64,000 bases of DNA from Natronobacterium gregoryi SP2 (GCF_000230715.2 NC_019792.1:496001-560000); one strand, 5' to 3'; shown: positions 51,103 through 59,962, counted from the stretch's first letter. The notes: a model not told the origin generated them from the sequence alone. Translations and numbers: made by a program.

Positions 51103-52296
51103 ATGGACGATATGGACTTTCCAACACCGGACGTCGACGTCGAATCGGTGACGCCGGACGAACTGAAATCCCAGATCGATTCCGGTGACGAAGTCACGAT
51201 CCTCGACACTCGTATGGAATCCGACTACGACGAGTGGCGGATCGACGGAGCAAACGTCGAGTCGATCAACGTTCCCTACTTCGAGTTCCTCGAGGACGAG
51301 ATCGACGACGATGTCCTCGAGCGCGTTCCGAACGACCGCGACATAACGGCCCTCTGTGCGAAGGGTGGTGCAAGCGAGTACGTCGCGGGTGCGCTGAAAG
51401 AGCGTGACTACGACGTCGATCACCTCGAGGACGGGATGAACGGGTGGGCACGCATTTACGAGGCCGTCGAAGTCGAGCGCTACGACGGCCCCGGCACGCT
51501 CTTGCAGTACCAGCGTCCCTCCTCGGGCTGTCTCGGCTACTTCGTCTACGACGACGGCGACGCAGCCGTGATCGATCCGCTCCGTGCGTTCACGGACCAC
51601 TACCTCGAGGACGCCGAGAAACTCGGCGTCGACCTGCAGTACGCGATCGACACGCACGTCCACGCGGATCACATCTCGGGGGTTCGTACACTCGCCGCGG
51701 CGGGCGTCGAGGGCGTCATCCCCGAGGCGTCGGTTGATCGCGGCGTCACCTACGCCGACGAGACGACGTTGGTCGAGGACGGCGACGAGTTCCAGGTTGG
51801 CGACGCCACCATCGAGACGATCGCCACGCCCGGCCACACCTCCGGGATGACGTCGTACCTGATCGGCGACTCGCTGCTCGCCTCCGGCGACGGCTTGTTC
51901 GTCGAGAGCGTCGCCCGACCCGACTTAGAGGAAGGCGACGACGGCGCGCCCGAGGCCGCCACACAGCTCTACGAGTCGCTCCAGGAGCGCGTGCTCACTC
52001 TGCCCGACGACACGCTGATCGGCGGCGCTCACTACAGCGACGCAGCCGAACCCGCTGCGGACGGCACCTACACGGCACCGATCGGCCAGCTCGAGGCGGA
52101 GATGGACGCCCTGACGATGGACGAAGGCGAGTTCGCCGAACTGATCCTCTCGGACATGCCGCCCCGACCGGCAAACTACGAGGAGATCATCCCGACGAAT
52201 CTCGGCCAGCAAGAGGCGACCGACGACGAGGCGTTCGAACTCGAACTCGGTCCGAACAACTGCGCCGCCAGCCAGGAGTCGCTGGCGGGTGACTGA
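51103..52296 (+). CDS. Rhodanese-MBL fusion, persulfide dioxygenase-like
   Basis: A 397-residue fusion from ATG 51103. Residues about 10-120 are a rhodanese domain with the active Cys at C85 (ALCAKGGA). Residues about 130-330 are an MBL domain of the ETHE1/BlhD class with THVHADH (H185, H187, D189, H190) and PGHTSGM, a mononuclear iron site in relatives. The usual order is reversed compared with many bacterial fusions. It should pass persulfide sulfur from the rhodanese to the dioxygenase, releasing sulfite. It leads the plus-strand unit that continues into two sulfur-transport genes. Confidence 0.9.
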   Translation: MDDMDFPTPDVDVESVTPDELKSQIDSGDEVTILDTRMESDYDEWRIDGANVESINVPYFEFLEDEIDDDVLERVPNDRDITALCAKGGASEYVAGALKERDYDVDHLEDGMNGWARIYEAVEVERYDGPGTLLQYQRPSSGCLGYFVYDDGDAAVIDPLRAFTDHYLEDAEKLGVDLQYAIDTHVHADHISGVRTLAAAGVEGVIPEASVDRGVTYADETTLVEDGDEFQVGDATIETIATPGHTSGMTSYLIGDSLLASGDGLFVESVARPDLEEGDDGAPEAATQLYESLQERVLTLPDDTLIGGAHYSDAAEPAADGTYTAPIGQLEAEMDALTMDEGEFAELILSDMPPRPANYEEIIPTNLGQQEATDDEAFELELGPNNCAASQESLAGD

Positions 52297-52313
52297 CACG
52301 ACTCACCAGCCGA

Positions 52314-52871
52314 ATGGTAACTGAACTCTTCGCACCCGCGCTGTACGAGGCCCTGTTCCCCGCCGGCATCAGCCGGTACGCCGTCGGTGGACTGCTCGTC
52401 GGTCTCGGTGCCGTCGTCATCTACCTCGGCACCGGCATTCCCGCAGGGGCGAGTACGTTCCTCGAGTCGACGCTGTCGTACGTCTCCGACCAGTCGCGGT
52501 TCCAGCGGTACGTCAGTTCGCGGGACTGGCGGGTCGTCTTCACGCTCGGCATCGTCGCCGGCGCGTTCGGCTACGCGCTGACCTTCCAGTCCGGCCTGGT
52601 CTCGAGCGGCCTCTACGAGTCGGGAACGACCGGGCAACTGTACGATGTCGCCGGGTTCTCGTTCTGGTCGACCGACGTCCAGCCCTGGCGGCTGTTCATC
52701 GGCGGTGTGCTCGTCGGGATCGGCACCCGAATCGGCAAGGGCTGTACCTCGGGCCACGGCGTCTGTGGCGTCGGCTCGGGCTCGAAGACGTCGATCGTCG
52801 GCGTGATTACCTTCTTGATCGTGGCGATCGGAACGGCCCAGGTCGTCATGGCACTGGGGGTGAGTCCGTGA
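52314..52871 (+). CDS. YeeE/YedE family sulfur transporter, first half
   Basis: A 185-residue membrane protein with four to five helices. The motif IGKGCTSGHGVCGVGSGS carries the paired Cys of YeeE/YedE transporters, which pass thiosulfate or sulfane sulfur through the membrane by thiol relay. Single-chain relatives are about 350-400 residues, so this protein and the next probably form one functional unit. It starts 18 bp after the rhodanese-MBL stop, in the same operon. Confidence 0.9.
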   Translation: MVTELFAPALYEALFPAGISRYAVGGLLVGLGAVVIYLGTGIPAGASTFLESTLSYVSDQSRFQRYVSSRDWRVVFTLGIVAGAFGYALTFQSGLVSSGLYESGTTGQLYDVAGFSFWSTDVQPWRLFIGGVLVGIGTRIGKGCTSGHGVCGVGSGSKTSIVGVITFLIVAIGTAQVVMALGVSP

Positions 52872-52926
52872 GCGAGAGCCGATCGGGGGAAGGGTCTCAA
52901 AAATGCGAACGAGGAGGTGACGACCC

Positions 52927-53397
52927 GTGAGCAGCATGAGCCAGCAACGTCATCCCCTGTTCGTGCCGCTGATCTTCGTCGGCGGTCTGATCTTCGGCTT
53001 CGGCCTCGGGTTCAGCCACATGGCCCGACCCGAAGTCGTTCTGAACTTCCTGCAGTTCGAGGATTTCGGACTGCTGTTCGTCATGGGTGGAGCCGCGGTC
53101 GTCACCGGTATCGCGTTTGCGCTGGTTCCGCGGCTGTTCGACCGTGCACCGCTGACTGGCGACACCTACGGCCGACGACTGAAGTCGTTCGACCGTAACG
53201 TCCTGATCGGCGGTGCGATCTTCGGCGTCGGCTGGGGGTTGTCGGGGATCTGTCCCGGTGCAGCCTACGCCAGCCTCGGCGTCGGCAACGTCACGATCCT
53301 GTGGGCACTGGCCGGGATGTTCGTCGGCGCGTACCTCCAGGGCTACTGGCGTAGTCAACGTGCCACCTCGAGGACGACGCCCACGGGTGCCGACTGA
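52927..53397 (+). CDS. YeeE/YedE family sulfur transporter, second half
   Basis: A 156-residue membrane protein with four helices and the second signature WGLSGICPGAAYASLG, with one Cys. GTG 52927 is preferred over ATG 52936 because GGAGGTGA ends about 8 bp before it. With the preceding gene it makes a split YeeE/YedE transporter, feeding sulfane sulfur or thiosulfate to the neighbouring TusA, DsrE and rhodanese proteins. Its TGA stop is the left trinucleotide of palindromic element copy 11. Confidence 0.88.
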   Translation: MSSMSQQRHPLFVPLIFVGGLIFGFGLGFSHMARPEVVLNFLQFEDFGLLFVMGGAAVVTGIAFALVPRLFDRAPLTGDTYGRRLKSFDRNVLIGGAIFGVGWGLSGICPGAAYASLGVGNVTILWALAGMFVGAYLQGYWRSQRATSRTTPTGAD

Positions 53398-53478
53398 TGC
53401 GGATTGCTGTACTGATGTACCGGTGGAACCGCTTCGGGTCGCGGTTGCACCGGAACTGACGTACAGTAAACCGTCTGA
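53395..53478. repeat. Palindromic element copy 11
   Basis: Eighty-four bases with TGA at both ends; the left TGA is the YeeE-like stop codon. Outer arms are TGCGGATTGCTGTAC and GTACAGTAAACCGTC. The inner stem ACCGGTGGAACCGC/GCGGTTGCACCGG is nearly complete. Confidence 0.9.
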
Positions 53479-53592
53479 TATGAGGGGGGTAGTAACCGAC
53501 TGCAACCCGACGGACTCGAACGTATTCGGCCGTGTTTCTATCCGGTGGGAAGAAGCAACAAGTGATTACCTCCGGGGCCATTAGCATCACTC

Positions 53593-54255
53593 ATGAGCCC
53601 ACGGGCTTTCGCCGAGGGGACGGAGACCGAGAGCCATGGAGCAATCGATCGGTTGGAGGAACAGTCGCTCCGGGTCGTCCTCAAAATCATCCGTGGCGGG
53701 TCGTGTTTTATAGACGGACTCGAGGGTGACGTCGTCGACGTAGACGTCCGACTCGAGGACGGGCACTGTCATTGTGACGTCTCGGTTCGAACGGACGACG
53801 ACGGCGTCGAACGGATCGAAACGAGGTACGCCTCGAGCGAAATTTGTGCGCACTGTCCGGGGGCCGTCTTCTCCGATCACGGTTGTATCCCGCGGTATCT
53901 CGGCGTCGGCGACGGCTGGTTCGTCGTCGAGACGTACGCAGCCGACACCGACACTGTCTCCTCGCTGGTCGAGGACGTTCGAGCGGTCTGTGATCGGGTC
54001 ATCGTCAAGAGTCTCGTCTCGACCGAGCGTGGCGAACACGACGACGTCTGTACGATCGACGTCTCGCCACTGACGCCGAAACAACGCGAGGCCGTCCACC
54101 ACGCCGTCGAGGCTGGCTACTACGATCCCGCTACACAGGTCCCACTCGAAGACGTCGCTGCGAAACTCGAGATCTCCCCGTCGGCACTCTCTCAGCGTCT
54201 TCGCCGCGCCGAAAGTAACATTATGCGACAGGTTTCGGAGGACGGCGACGACTGA
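53593..54255 (+). CDS. HTH-10 family regulator with Cys-rich sensor region
   Basis: A 220-residue regulator. The C-terminal 60 residues are an HTH-10 (bacterio-opsin activator type) domain: LTPKQREAVHHAVEAGYYD then LEDVAAKLEISPSALSQRLRRAE. The N-terminal part has eight or so cysteines (GGSCF, GHCHCDV, EICAHC, DHGCIP, AVCDR, DDVCTI), an unusual density that suggests a thiol, metal or FeS sensor. It sits between the sulfur genes and the molybdoenzyme operon and most likely controls one or both, like the DmsR-type regulators next to haloarchaeal dms operons. Confidence 0.85.
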   Translation: MSPRAFAEGTETESHGAIDRLEEQSLRVVLKIIRGGSCFIDGLEGDVVDVDVRLEDGHCHCDVSVRTDDDGVERIETRYASSEICAHCPGAVFSDHGCIPRYLGVGDGWFVVETYAADTDTVSSLVEDVRAVCDRVIVKSLVSTERGEHDDVCTIDVSPLTPKQREAVHHAVEAGYYDPATQVPLEDVAAKLEISPSALSQRLRRAESNIMRQVSEDGDD

Positions 54256-54334
54256 GACGGATTACTGTACCGATTTACCGGCGCAACCGCCGTCCGGCGA
54301 TCGTGCTGATAACGCACTCCCATCATCCGTACGA
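54253..54334. repeat. Palindromic element copy 12
   Basis: It begins with TGA, the stop codon of the HTH-10 gene, then GACGGATTACTGTACCGATT and the inner arm CCGGCGCAACCGC, identical to copy 10. The right half is eroded and ends CATCCGTACGA. Confidence 0.75.
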
Positions 54335-54570
54335 CTCGTTCGACCCAGTCGAATCTCCGAAGTCGACTCGCTCGAGGAAAGCACGGTGACGTTCGTGGTG
54401 GTGACGAGTCGCTCGCGCTGGCGACGAACCGGACGACGGCAACGGCTCGACCCGATTTCTCTCGTCTCCGTCAGCCGACGGTGACGGCCACTCGAGTCCG
54501 AATTTCCGGCCGTTCGTCGGTAGAATCGATCGCGACGACGACTGGTGTCTGCCCAATTCGACCGGATCGC
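54335..54570. other. Intergenic stretch upstream of the molybdoenzyme promoter
   Basis: I see no credible gene here. A minus-strand ORF at 54323-54583 has no family resemblance and runs across a TATA box and the repeat. The stretch ends at the promoter of the operon. Confidence 0.4.
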
Positions 54571-54578
54571 TTATAAAA
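54571..54578 (+). promoter_or_regulatory. TATA box of the molybdoenzyme operon
   Basis: TTATAAAA is a near-ideal haloarchaeal TATA box. Transcription should start about 25 bp later, near 54600, leaving roughly 40 nt of leader before the small ORF at 54643. Confidence 0.7.
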
Positions 54579-54642
54579 CCCAATTTGGTTCAGAGTCGGT
54601 CCTACTGCGCTGTCGCCACTCGACCTAGACGGAGGAAACAGT

Positions 54643-54771
54643 ATGCGACGGCACTCACAGGACCGGCACGAACTGTCGGACAGGACGGTACGATCGCCCT
54701 GTCACGAACCGGAATCGGCCGGAACTGACGCCCCCAGTTTCGAGCAGCGAGTGGAGGTGACCGACTCGTGA
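54643..54771 (+). CDS. Small leader ORF coupled to the molybdoenzyme catalytic gene
   Basis: A 42-residue ORF from ATG 54643 with the ribosome-binding site GGAGGA 7 bp before it. It lies 65 bp after a strong TATA box. Its TGA overlaps the GTG start of the catalytic subunit gene (GTGA, 4 bp). The product is hydrophilic and Arg/His-rich at the start (MRRHSQDRHELSDR) and has one Cys. It may be a leader peptide for translational coupling, a small chaperone, or a relic. I do not recognise it. Confidence 0.55.
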   Translation: MRRHSQDRHELSDRTVRSPCHEPESAGTDAPSFEQRVEVTDS

Positions 54772-57068
54772 GCGAACGCGAGCGTTCCGGTGGGTTCGAC
54801 CTCACCCGCCGGAGTGTGCTACAGACGGCGGGAGCTGCCGCCGTCGCGACGAGCCTCGGCGGTTGTCTCTCCGGCGGCGACGACCCGGCAGCCGAGTCGG
54901 ACATCGCAGAAGAGACCGCCTACGGCAACTGCTGGATGTGCCATCACGCCTGTGGCCAGCAGTTGACCGTTCGCGACGGGACGGCAGTCGACATCACCGG
55001 CGTCGACGAGCACCCACGTGGTAGTGCTGGCCCCGGAACGGACGGAACGCTCTGTCCCAAAGGACAGAGCGAACTCGAGAAGCTGTACGACCCAGATCGG
55101 ATCACGCAGCCGTACATCCGCGAGGACGGCGACCTTCGGGAAGCCGACTGGGACGAGGCCTTCGAATACGCGGCCCGACGGCTCGAGGAGTTCGACGAGG
55201 AACACGGCGCTGAGACGTTCCTCGACGCGACGAGTTGGTCGACGACGAATGTCCACAGTTACTTCTGGGGAAACCTCTATGGCACGCCGGAGCGCATCGG
55301 TCGTGGCCGACACGTCTGCTTCGGCGGCCCACACCTGAGCGGGAACCTGATGGGACTGGGGACGAATATGCGGTTCGTCGACTACCAGCACTCCGACTAT
55401 ATCATCGCGTGGGGTCGGAACGTCTTCGAGTCGTTCGCCGGTCAGTGGGAACCAAAGGGAGTCCTCGAGGCGCTCGACGATGGGGCGACGCTGGTCGTAG
55501 TCGATCCCCAGCACACGCCGACGGCCCAGAAAGCCGATCACTGGCTCCCGATCGAGCCGCGAACTGACGGCGCTCTCGCGCTCGCGATGGGGCACGTAAT
55601 CGTCGAAGAAGAACTGTACGACGAGGCGTTCGTCGAGGAACAGACCCACGGCTTCGACGCCTATCGAGAAGCCGTCGACGACAAGACGCCAGAGTGGGCC
55701 GAAGACGTGACCGGGATCGACGCGGGCCTCATCCGCGAGATCGCGATTGGATTCGCAGAGGCGGCACCGGCAGCGGGGATCGCGGCCTGGACTGGCGTCG
55801 GCCAGTACGCCGAATCCCAGAAGGCCTCTCAGAACATCTTTGCGCTACACGGACTCGTCGGCAACATCGATCGTCCCGGCGGATTCCGGATGTGGCAAGG
55901 ACCGCCGCTGCAGCCGAATCCGTTCGAGGAGCGTGGTATCGACCTGCCGACCAACGCGGCCGAGGAGACGCCGGCACTTCGCAAATACGACGAATACGAC
56001 GAGTACCCGTTCCGGCACACGACCGGAATCGGCCACACCGTGGTCCCAGAGATGGTCGACAACGGCCACATCATGGGGATGGTCAACCACTACGACAACC
56101 CGCTCACCGACGGCTCGACGCAGGCGTGGCTCGAGGCCATCGAACAGATGGACCTCGTGATCACGATCGACGCCTACTGGAACGAACTCACCAGAAACGC
56201 CGACATCGTCTTCCCGGAGGCGATTCAGCTCGAGAAGGATACGCTGATCGACTACGCGCCAAGCTGGAGTGCGTACGAGGATCGAACGTGGCTGACCGCT
56301 TCGCGTGCGGTTCACGAGCCGATGGGTGAGTGCAAGTCGGGCTACGAGATCTACAGGGGGCTGGCCGAAGAGTTGGGCTGGGGCGAGTACTTCCCCTGGG
56401 AGGACGAGGCCGAGTACAGCGACGACCTGCTGGCGAACGTCGACTACACGTTCGACGAAATTGCCGACCAGAACTTCGTCCTGCTAGACGAGTTCGAGTA
56501 CGAGCAGTGGGAAGACGGCGGTTTCCCCACGGCGACCGGGAAGTTCCAGTTCGACCTGGACGAGGAAGGCGGCTACGCCCAATCCGCCGAGGAGCTCGGA
56601 ATCGATACTGCCCCCGAGTGGATTCCGCCGGGGACCTGGGGCGAAGAACCCGACGACGAGTACCCGCTGCACTTCTACGACACCCGCAGCGTGTTCTTCT
56701 CGTTCGGGGCCGACCAGCCACTCGAGCACCTTCAGGAACAGTACGCTCGAAAACACGACCTCGAGAACACCGAGTACCGGGGGAATTACCTCGTTATCAA
56801 CCCACGTGACGCCGAAGAACGCGGCATCGAGACCGGCGACATGGTCACCGTCGAAGCGCGTGCGGGCGAGGCTGACGACGAGGCGATGGCGTACGTCAGC
56901 GAACGAACGCGTCCCGGCTTCGTCACCGCGGAGTTCGGCTTCGGGACCGGAAACAGTCACGAAGAGGGGATGAACACCATGACAGTTCACGACATGCAAC
57001 ACGATCCAGTTTCGTCCCAGGTTGACAGGCACTTGGCCGCCGAGGTACGGAAGAACGGAGGTGACTGA
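54768..57068 (+). CDS. Tat-exported molybdopterin oxidoreductase catalytic subunit (DMSO/polysulfide reductase family)
   Basis: A 766-residue enzyme from GTG 54768. The N-terminus holds a twin-Arg signal (LTRRSVLQTAGAAAVATSL) ending in the lipobox LGGC (C33), so it is a Tat-dependent lipoprotein facing the outside. The 4Fe-4S site is C55, C58, C62 and C96. C184 in RHVCFGGPHLSGN is the probable Mo ligand. The molybdopterin-binding C-terminal domain ends with TVEARAGEADDEAMAYV. Family members reduce DMSO, TMAO, polysulfide, thiosulfate or tetrathionate. The adjoining sulfur cluster favours a sulfur substrate, but this is not settled by sequence. Confidence 0.92.
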   Translation: MSERERSGGFDLTRRSVLQTAGAAAVATSLGGCLSGGDDPAAESDIAEETAYGNCWMCHHACGQQLTVRDGTAVDITGVDEHPRGSAGPGTDGTLCPKGQSELEKLYDPDRITQPYIREDGDLREADWDEAFEYAARRLEEFDEEHGAETFLDATSWSTTNVHSYFWGNLYGTPERIGRGRHVCFGGPHLSGNLMGLGTNMRFVDYQHSDYIIAWGRNVFESFAGQWEPKGVLEALDDGATLVVVDPQHTPTAQKADHWLPIEPRTDGALALAMGHVIVEEELYDEAFVEEQTHGFDAYREAVDDKTPEWAEDVTGIDAGLIREIAIGFAEAAPAAGIAAWTGVGQYAESQKASQNIFALHGLVGNIDRPGGFRMWQGPPLQPNPFEERGIDLPTNAAEETPALRKYDEYDEYPFRHTTGIGHTVVPEMVDNGHIMGMVNHYDNPLTDGSTQAWLEAIEQMDLVITIDAYWNELTRNADIVFPEAIQLEKDTLIDYAPSWSAYEDRTWLTASRAVHEPMGECKSGYEIYRGLAEELGWGEYFPWEDEAEYSDDLLANVDYTFDEIADQNFVLLDEFEYEQWEDGGFPTATGKFQFDLDEEGGYAQSAEELGIDTAPEWIPPGTWGEEPDDEYPLHFYDTRSVFFSFGADQPLEHLQEQYARKHDLENTEYRGNYLVINPRDAEERGIETGDMVTVEARAGEADDEAMAYVSERTRPGFVTAEFGFGTGNSHEEGMNTMTVHDMQHDPVSSQVDRHLAAEVRKNGGD

Positions 57069-57070
57069 GC

Positions 57071-57718
57071 ATGGGCGAACAGTGGCTGTTCTACTTCGAT
57101 CCGAACCGATGTATCGGCTGTCACGCCTGTTCGGTCGCCTGCAAGCAACGACACGACCTGGAGGCCGACGCCGACGACTGGCGGACGGTTACCCACGTCT
57201 CGAAGGGGGAGTATCCCGACTTCGAGCAGGTGCCGGTGTCGATGTCGTGTATGCACTGTCACGACTCTCCTTGCGAGTCGGTTTGTCCAGCGAACGCGAT
57301 CGAGAAACGAGAGGAGGACGGCATCGTGACGGTCAACCGCGATCGGTGTATCGGCTGTCACTACTGTGCGTGGGCCTGTCCTTACGGCGCGCCGACGTAC
57401 GACGACACGGGGCTGATGTCGAAGTGTAACCTCTGTCTCGGCGAGGGCCCGGGCGGCGGCCACGGTCAACCCGAACGCAAGACGCCCGAAGAAGGTGGCT
57501 CGGAACCAGCCTGTGTCGCCGACTGCGTCGGTGACGCGATCAAGGCCGGGCCCAAGAGCGAAGTCATGGCCGAAGCGTCGGACCGCGCGGCCGAGCGCTT
57601 CGAGGCAGGAGCCTACGAGGGTCGAGTCATCGTCGAACCGATGGAAGAAGACGCCGACATCGCGGAGTCGATCCGTGAGGGTGAGACAGCTAGTGGGACC
57701 GTCACGTACGAAGGGTGA
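57071..57718 (+). CDS. 4Fe-4S electron-transfer subunit of the molybdoenzyme
   Basis: A 215-residue ferredoxin-like subunit with four cubane sites. Cys clusters are CIGCHACSVAC, CMHCHDSPCESVC, CIGCHYCAWAC, and KCNLC with ACVADC. This is the DmsB/PsrB/NrfC layout. It passes electrons from the membrane anchor to the catalytic subunit. It has no signal peptide of its own and would be co-exported with the Tat substrate. It starts 2 bp after the catalytic gene. Confidence 0.95.
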   Translation: MGEQWLFYFDPNRCIGCHACSVACKQRHDLEADADDWRTVTHVSKGEYPDFEQVPVSMSCMHCHDSPCESVCPANAIEKREEDGIVTVNRDRCIGCHYCAWACPYGAPTYDDTGLMSKCNLCLGEGPGGGHGQPERKTPEEGGSEPACVADCVGDAIKAGPKSEVMAEASDRAAERFEAGAYEGRVIVEPMEEDADIAESIREGETASGTVTYEG

Positions 57719-57724
57719 TTCCCG

Positions 57725-58804
57725 ATGTTCCCTGACACTACGATAGCGGTCGTCCTCGCCCAGGGGTTCGCCGAACCCTACTGGCTTCCGTCTGACTACT
57801 GGAGCGAGCTCTCGCTGCCAGTCTACCTGTTCCTGGCAGTCGTCGCCGGAGGCGGGTTCCTCACTGGCGTGACTGCCTCGCTGCTCGACTCGCGGACCGA
57901 CGCGGGCGGCCTCGAGGGAGAACTCTCGAGGTGGGGATTCTGGGTTGCGGTCGCCGGCGGTGCGGGGTCCGGGCTGGCGGTGCTCTCACACCAGGCGATA
58001 CTCCTCCGCGGACTGCTGTTCCCAATCTACATGCAGAACTTCGAGTCGTGGATGACCATCGGGACGTGGATTCTCGTTTCGCTGGTCGTCGTGTCCGTGG
58101 TCGCGCTAGTGTTTGCACTGTTCGGCGACGAGGCGTCTGCTCTCGAGGGAGCGAGTCTGTTCCCGCGTGCGATCGTCGCCAAACTGGGGCTGCTCGAGAC
58201 CGTCGACCGACTCGTCGATCGCGTGCGGCCGCCGAAGAACGGCCTCGTCGCGTTGTACGCCGTCGGAAGCGTGCTCGCACTGGCGACGGTGTACACCGGG
58301 TTCGAACTCGCGGTCGTCGAGACGGTGCCGCTGTGGAACATGCCCGTCGTGGTACCGGCGGCGTTCCTGCTGACTGGGCTCGCGTCGGGCGTGGGACTCG
58401 CAGTCGCGGTGACGGCGCTGTTCGCACGCGACGTCGACACCGTCATCGGGGGGTACGCCGTCGCGACCGGCCTGCTCTCCGCGTTGGGGCTTGCGTTCGT
58501 CTGGTACGGCTGGACCGAGATTGCGACCAGCGACGCACCAGCCGCGGCCGTAACCTACGTTGCACTCTCCGAGGGGAGTCTCGCCATCGGTTCCTGGCTC
58601 GTCGTCCTCGGGCTCGCAGTCGGCCTGCTTGCGGGACTTGGCGTCGGCGGCGCGACACTGGTCGACCGACGGTTGCCGCTTCTCGAGCGTGCTGCCGTGC
58701 CGGCGCTGGTCGGCTCTTTCGGGTTACTCGTGATCGGCAGCCTGGCGTTCCGGATCGTGATGCTGTACGGGGCACAGGAACATCCGGTGGTGGTCGTGGG
58801 ATGA
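57725..58804 (+). CDS. NrfD/PsrC-type membrane anchor subunit
   Basis: A 359-residue membrane protein with about nine helices. It begins EPYWLPSDYWSELSLPVYLFL and contains GGGFLTGV, AVLSHQAILLRG and the long hydrophobic repeats of the NrfD/DmsC family. It oxidises menaquinol and anchors the complex. The gene is 6 bp after the FeS subunit and overlaps the chaperone gene by 4 bp. Confidence 0.9.
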   Translation: MFPDTTIAVVLAQGFAEPYWLPSDYWSELSLPVYLFLAVVAGGGFLTGVTASLLDSRTDAGGLEGELSRWGFWVAVAGGAGSGLAVLSHQAILLRGLLFPIYMQNFESWMTIGTWILVSLVVVSVVALVFALFGDEASALEGASLFPRAIVAKLGLLETVDRLVDRVRPPKNGLVALYAVGSVLALATVYTGFELAVVETVPLWNMPVVVPAAFLLTGLASGVGLAVAVTALFARDVDTVIGGYAVATGLLSALGLAFVWYGWTEIATSDAPAAAVTYVALSEGSLAIGSWLVVLGLAVGLLAGLGVGGATLVDRRLPLLERAAVPALVGSFGLLVIGSLAFRIVMLYGAQEHPVVVVG

Positions 58805-59463
58805 CGTCCGCGACGACGCCCCCGTCCGCTGCGGATAGAAACGGCGAGATCGACGACCGGCGGACGCTCTCGGAACTGTACGCGCTGCTTGCGAAGTGCT
58901 TCGTCCACCCCGACGAACCGTTCCACCGCGCCGTGAGAAGCGGCGAGTTCGAGACGGCGGTTCGTGACCGCCTCGAGCGACTCGACTCGGACTCGACCCC
59001 GTCGCCGGCACCGTCGGCCGAGGAGAGCCACGCCGACCTCCGGAGAGCGTACTTGCAGACGTTCGAGGGGTTCGACGGGCCGTCGGCTCCGCCAGTCGAG
59101 TCGGTGTACGAGCCATGGTGGGACGGCAGGGAGCGCGAACTACTGTCCGGGCCGGCAGAAGCCGACGCCAAACGGCGGTTCGAAGCGATCGACGCCGACC
59201 GGCCCGACGCCTATCCGGCCGACCACCTCGCAGTGTTGCTCGAGTACGCGTCGCTCGCCCTCGAGGCCGAACGCGACGACGAGTACGCCGACTTCCACGC
59301 CCGTCACTTCGACTGGCTGTCTGCGTTTGCCGACCGCGTCACAGAGACCGCCGACGCTCCGTTCTACGAGTGGGCGGTCGAGGTTCTCGAGGTGGCAGTA
59401 CTGACTGCCAAACGGCGGTATCTCGACGGCGGGACGGCGTTCGACCGAGGTGAGCCGGGATGA
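58801..59463 (+). CDS. TorD/DmsD-family molybdoenzyme chaperone
   Basis: A 220-residue helical protein from ATG 58801 with the TorD fold: LSELYALLAKCFVHPDEPFHRAV, RRAYLQTFEGFDG, VYEPWW, and the conserved YPADHLAVLLEYASLAL. These chaperones bind the Tat signal of the Mo enzyme and help insert the cofactor before export. Longer in-frame extension upstream overlaps the anchor gene and is rejected. It overlaps its neighbours by 4 bp on each side. Confidence 0.9.
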   Translation: MTSATTPPSAADRNGEIDDRRTLSELYALLAKCFVHPDEPFHRAVRSGEFETAVRDRLERLDSDSTPSPAPSAEESHADLRRAYLQTFEGFDGPSAPPVESVYEPWWDGRERELLSGPAEADAKRRFEAIDADRPDAYPADHLAVLLEYASLALEAERDDEYADFHARHFDWLSAFADRVTETADAPFYEWAVEVLEVAVLTAKRRYLDGGTAFDRGEPG

Positions 59464-59840
59464 GCGCGACCGGTGTCGACCGGCAGTTCAAACTGACGCT
59501 GTCGTGGACGGAGCCGGGCGTCGGACACGATATCCTCGAGTGTCTGGCGACGGCGATCGGCGAGGACGCCGTGTCGATCGACGCAGCGGTCGGAGCCGGC
59601 GAAGTCGGGACGGCTCCTCGACAGTTGTCGATCGACGTCGGACCGGTGACGCGAAAGCAACTCGAGGCGGCCAGGGTGGCTGTCGAAGCTGGGTACTACG
59701 ATACGCCACGCCAGGCTCGGCTTGCCGACCTCGGGACGGAACTCGACATCTCCGAGTCGGCAGTCTCACAGCGCCTGGCGAACGTCGAACGCGCGTTGAT
59801 GGTGGCGCTTGCCGAGGCCGACGACGGCGAGAGACGGTGA
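59460..59840 (+). CDS. Short HTH-10 family regulator
   Basis: A 126-residue protein with an HTH-10 domain similar to the regulator at 53593: VTRKQLEAARVAVEAGYYD, then LADLGTELDISESAVSQRLANVE. It has only about 60 residues before the HTH and no Cys-rich region except one Cys. It ends the molybdoenzyme operon, so it may feed back on its transcription. Two HTH-10 proteins bracketing one operon suggests a two-step control. Confidence 0.85.
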   Translation: MSATGVDRQFKLTLSWTEPGVGHDILECLATAIGEDAVSIDAAVGAGEVGTAPRQLSIDVGPVTRKQLEAARVAVEAGYYDTPRQARLADLGTELDISESAVSQRLANVERALMVALAEADDGERR

Positions 59841-59962
59841 CAACCAGCCACGTTTCCGCTCTTCTCGTCGCTCTGTCTTCGTTACAGCCGATCTGGTGGC
59901 CGTCGGCGTCGATGCGACCGAAGACAGTCGCAGTCGCCCCGAGACGATCGGACGAGACCGTC

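Noticed and set aside
54323-54583. 86-residue minus-strand ORF upstream of the molybdoenzyme operon
   Set aside because: Overlaps a strong TATA box and a palindromic repeat, with no family resemblance or start signal.
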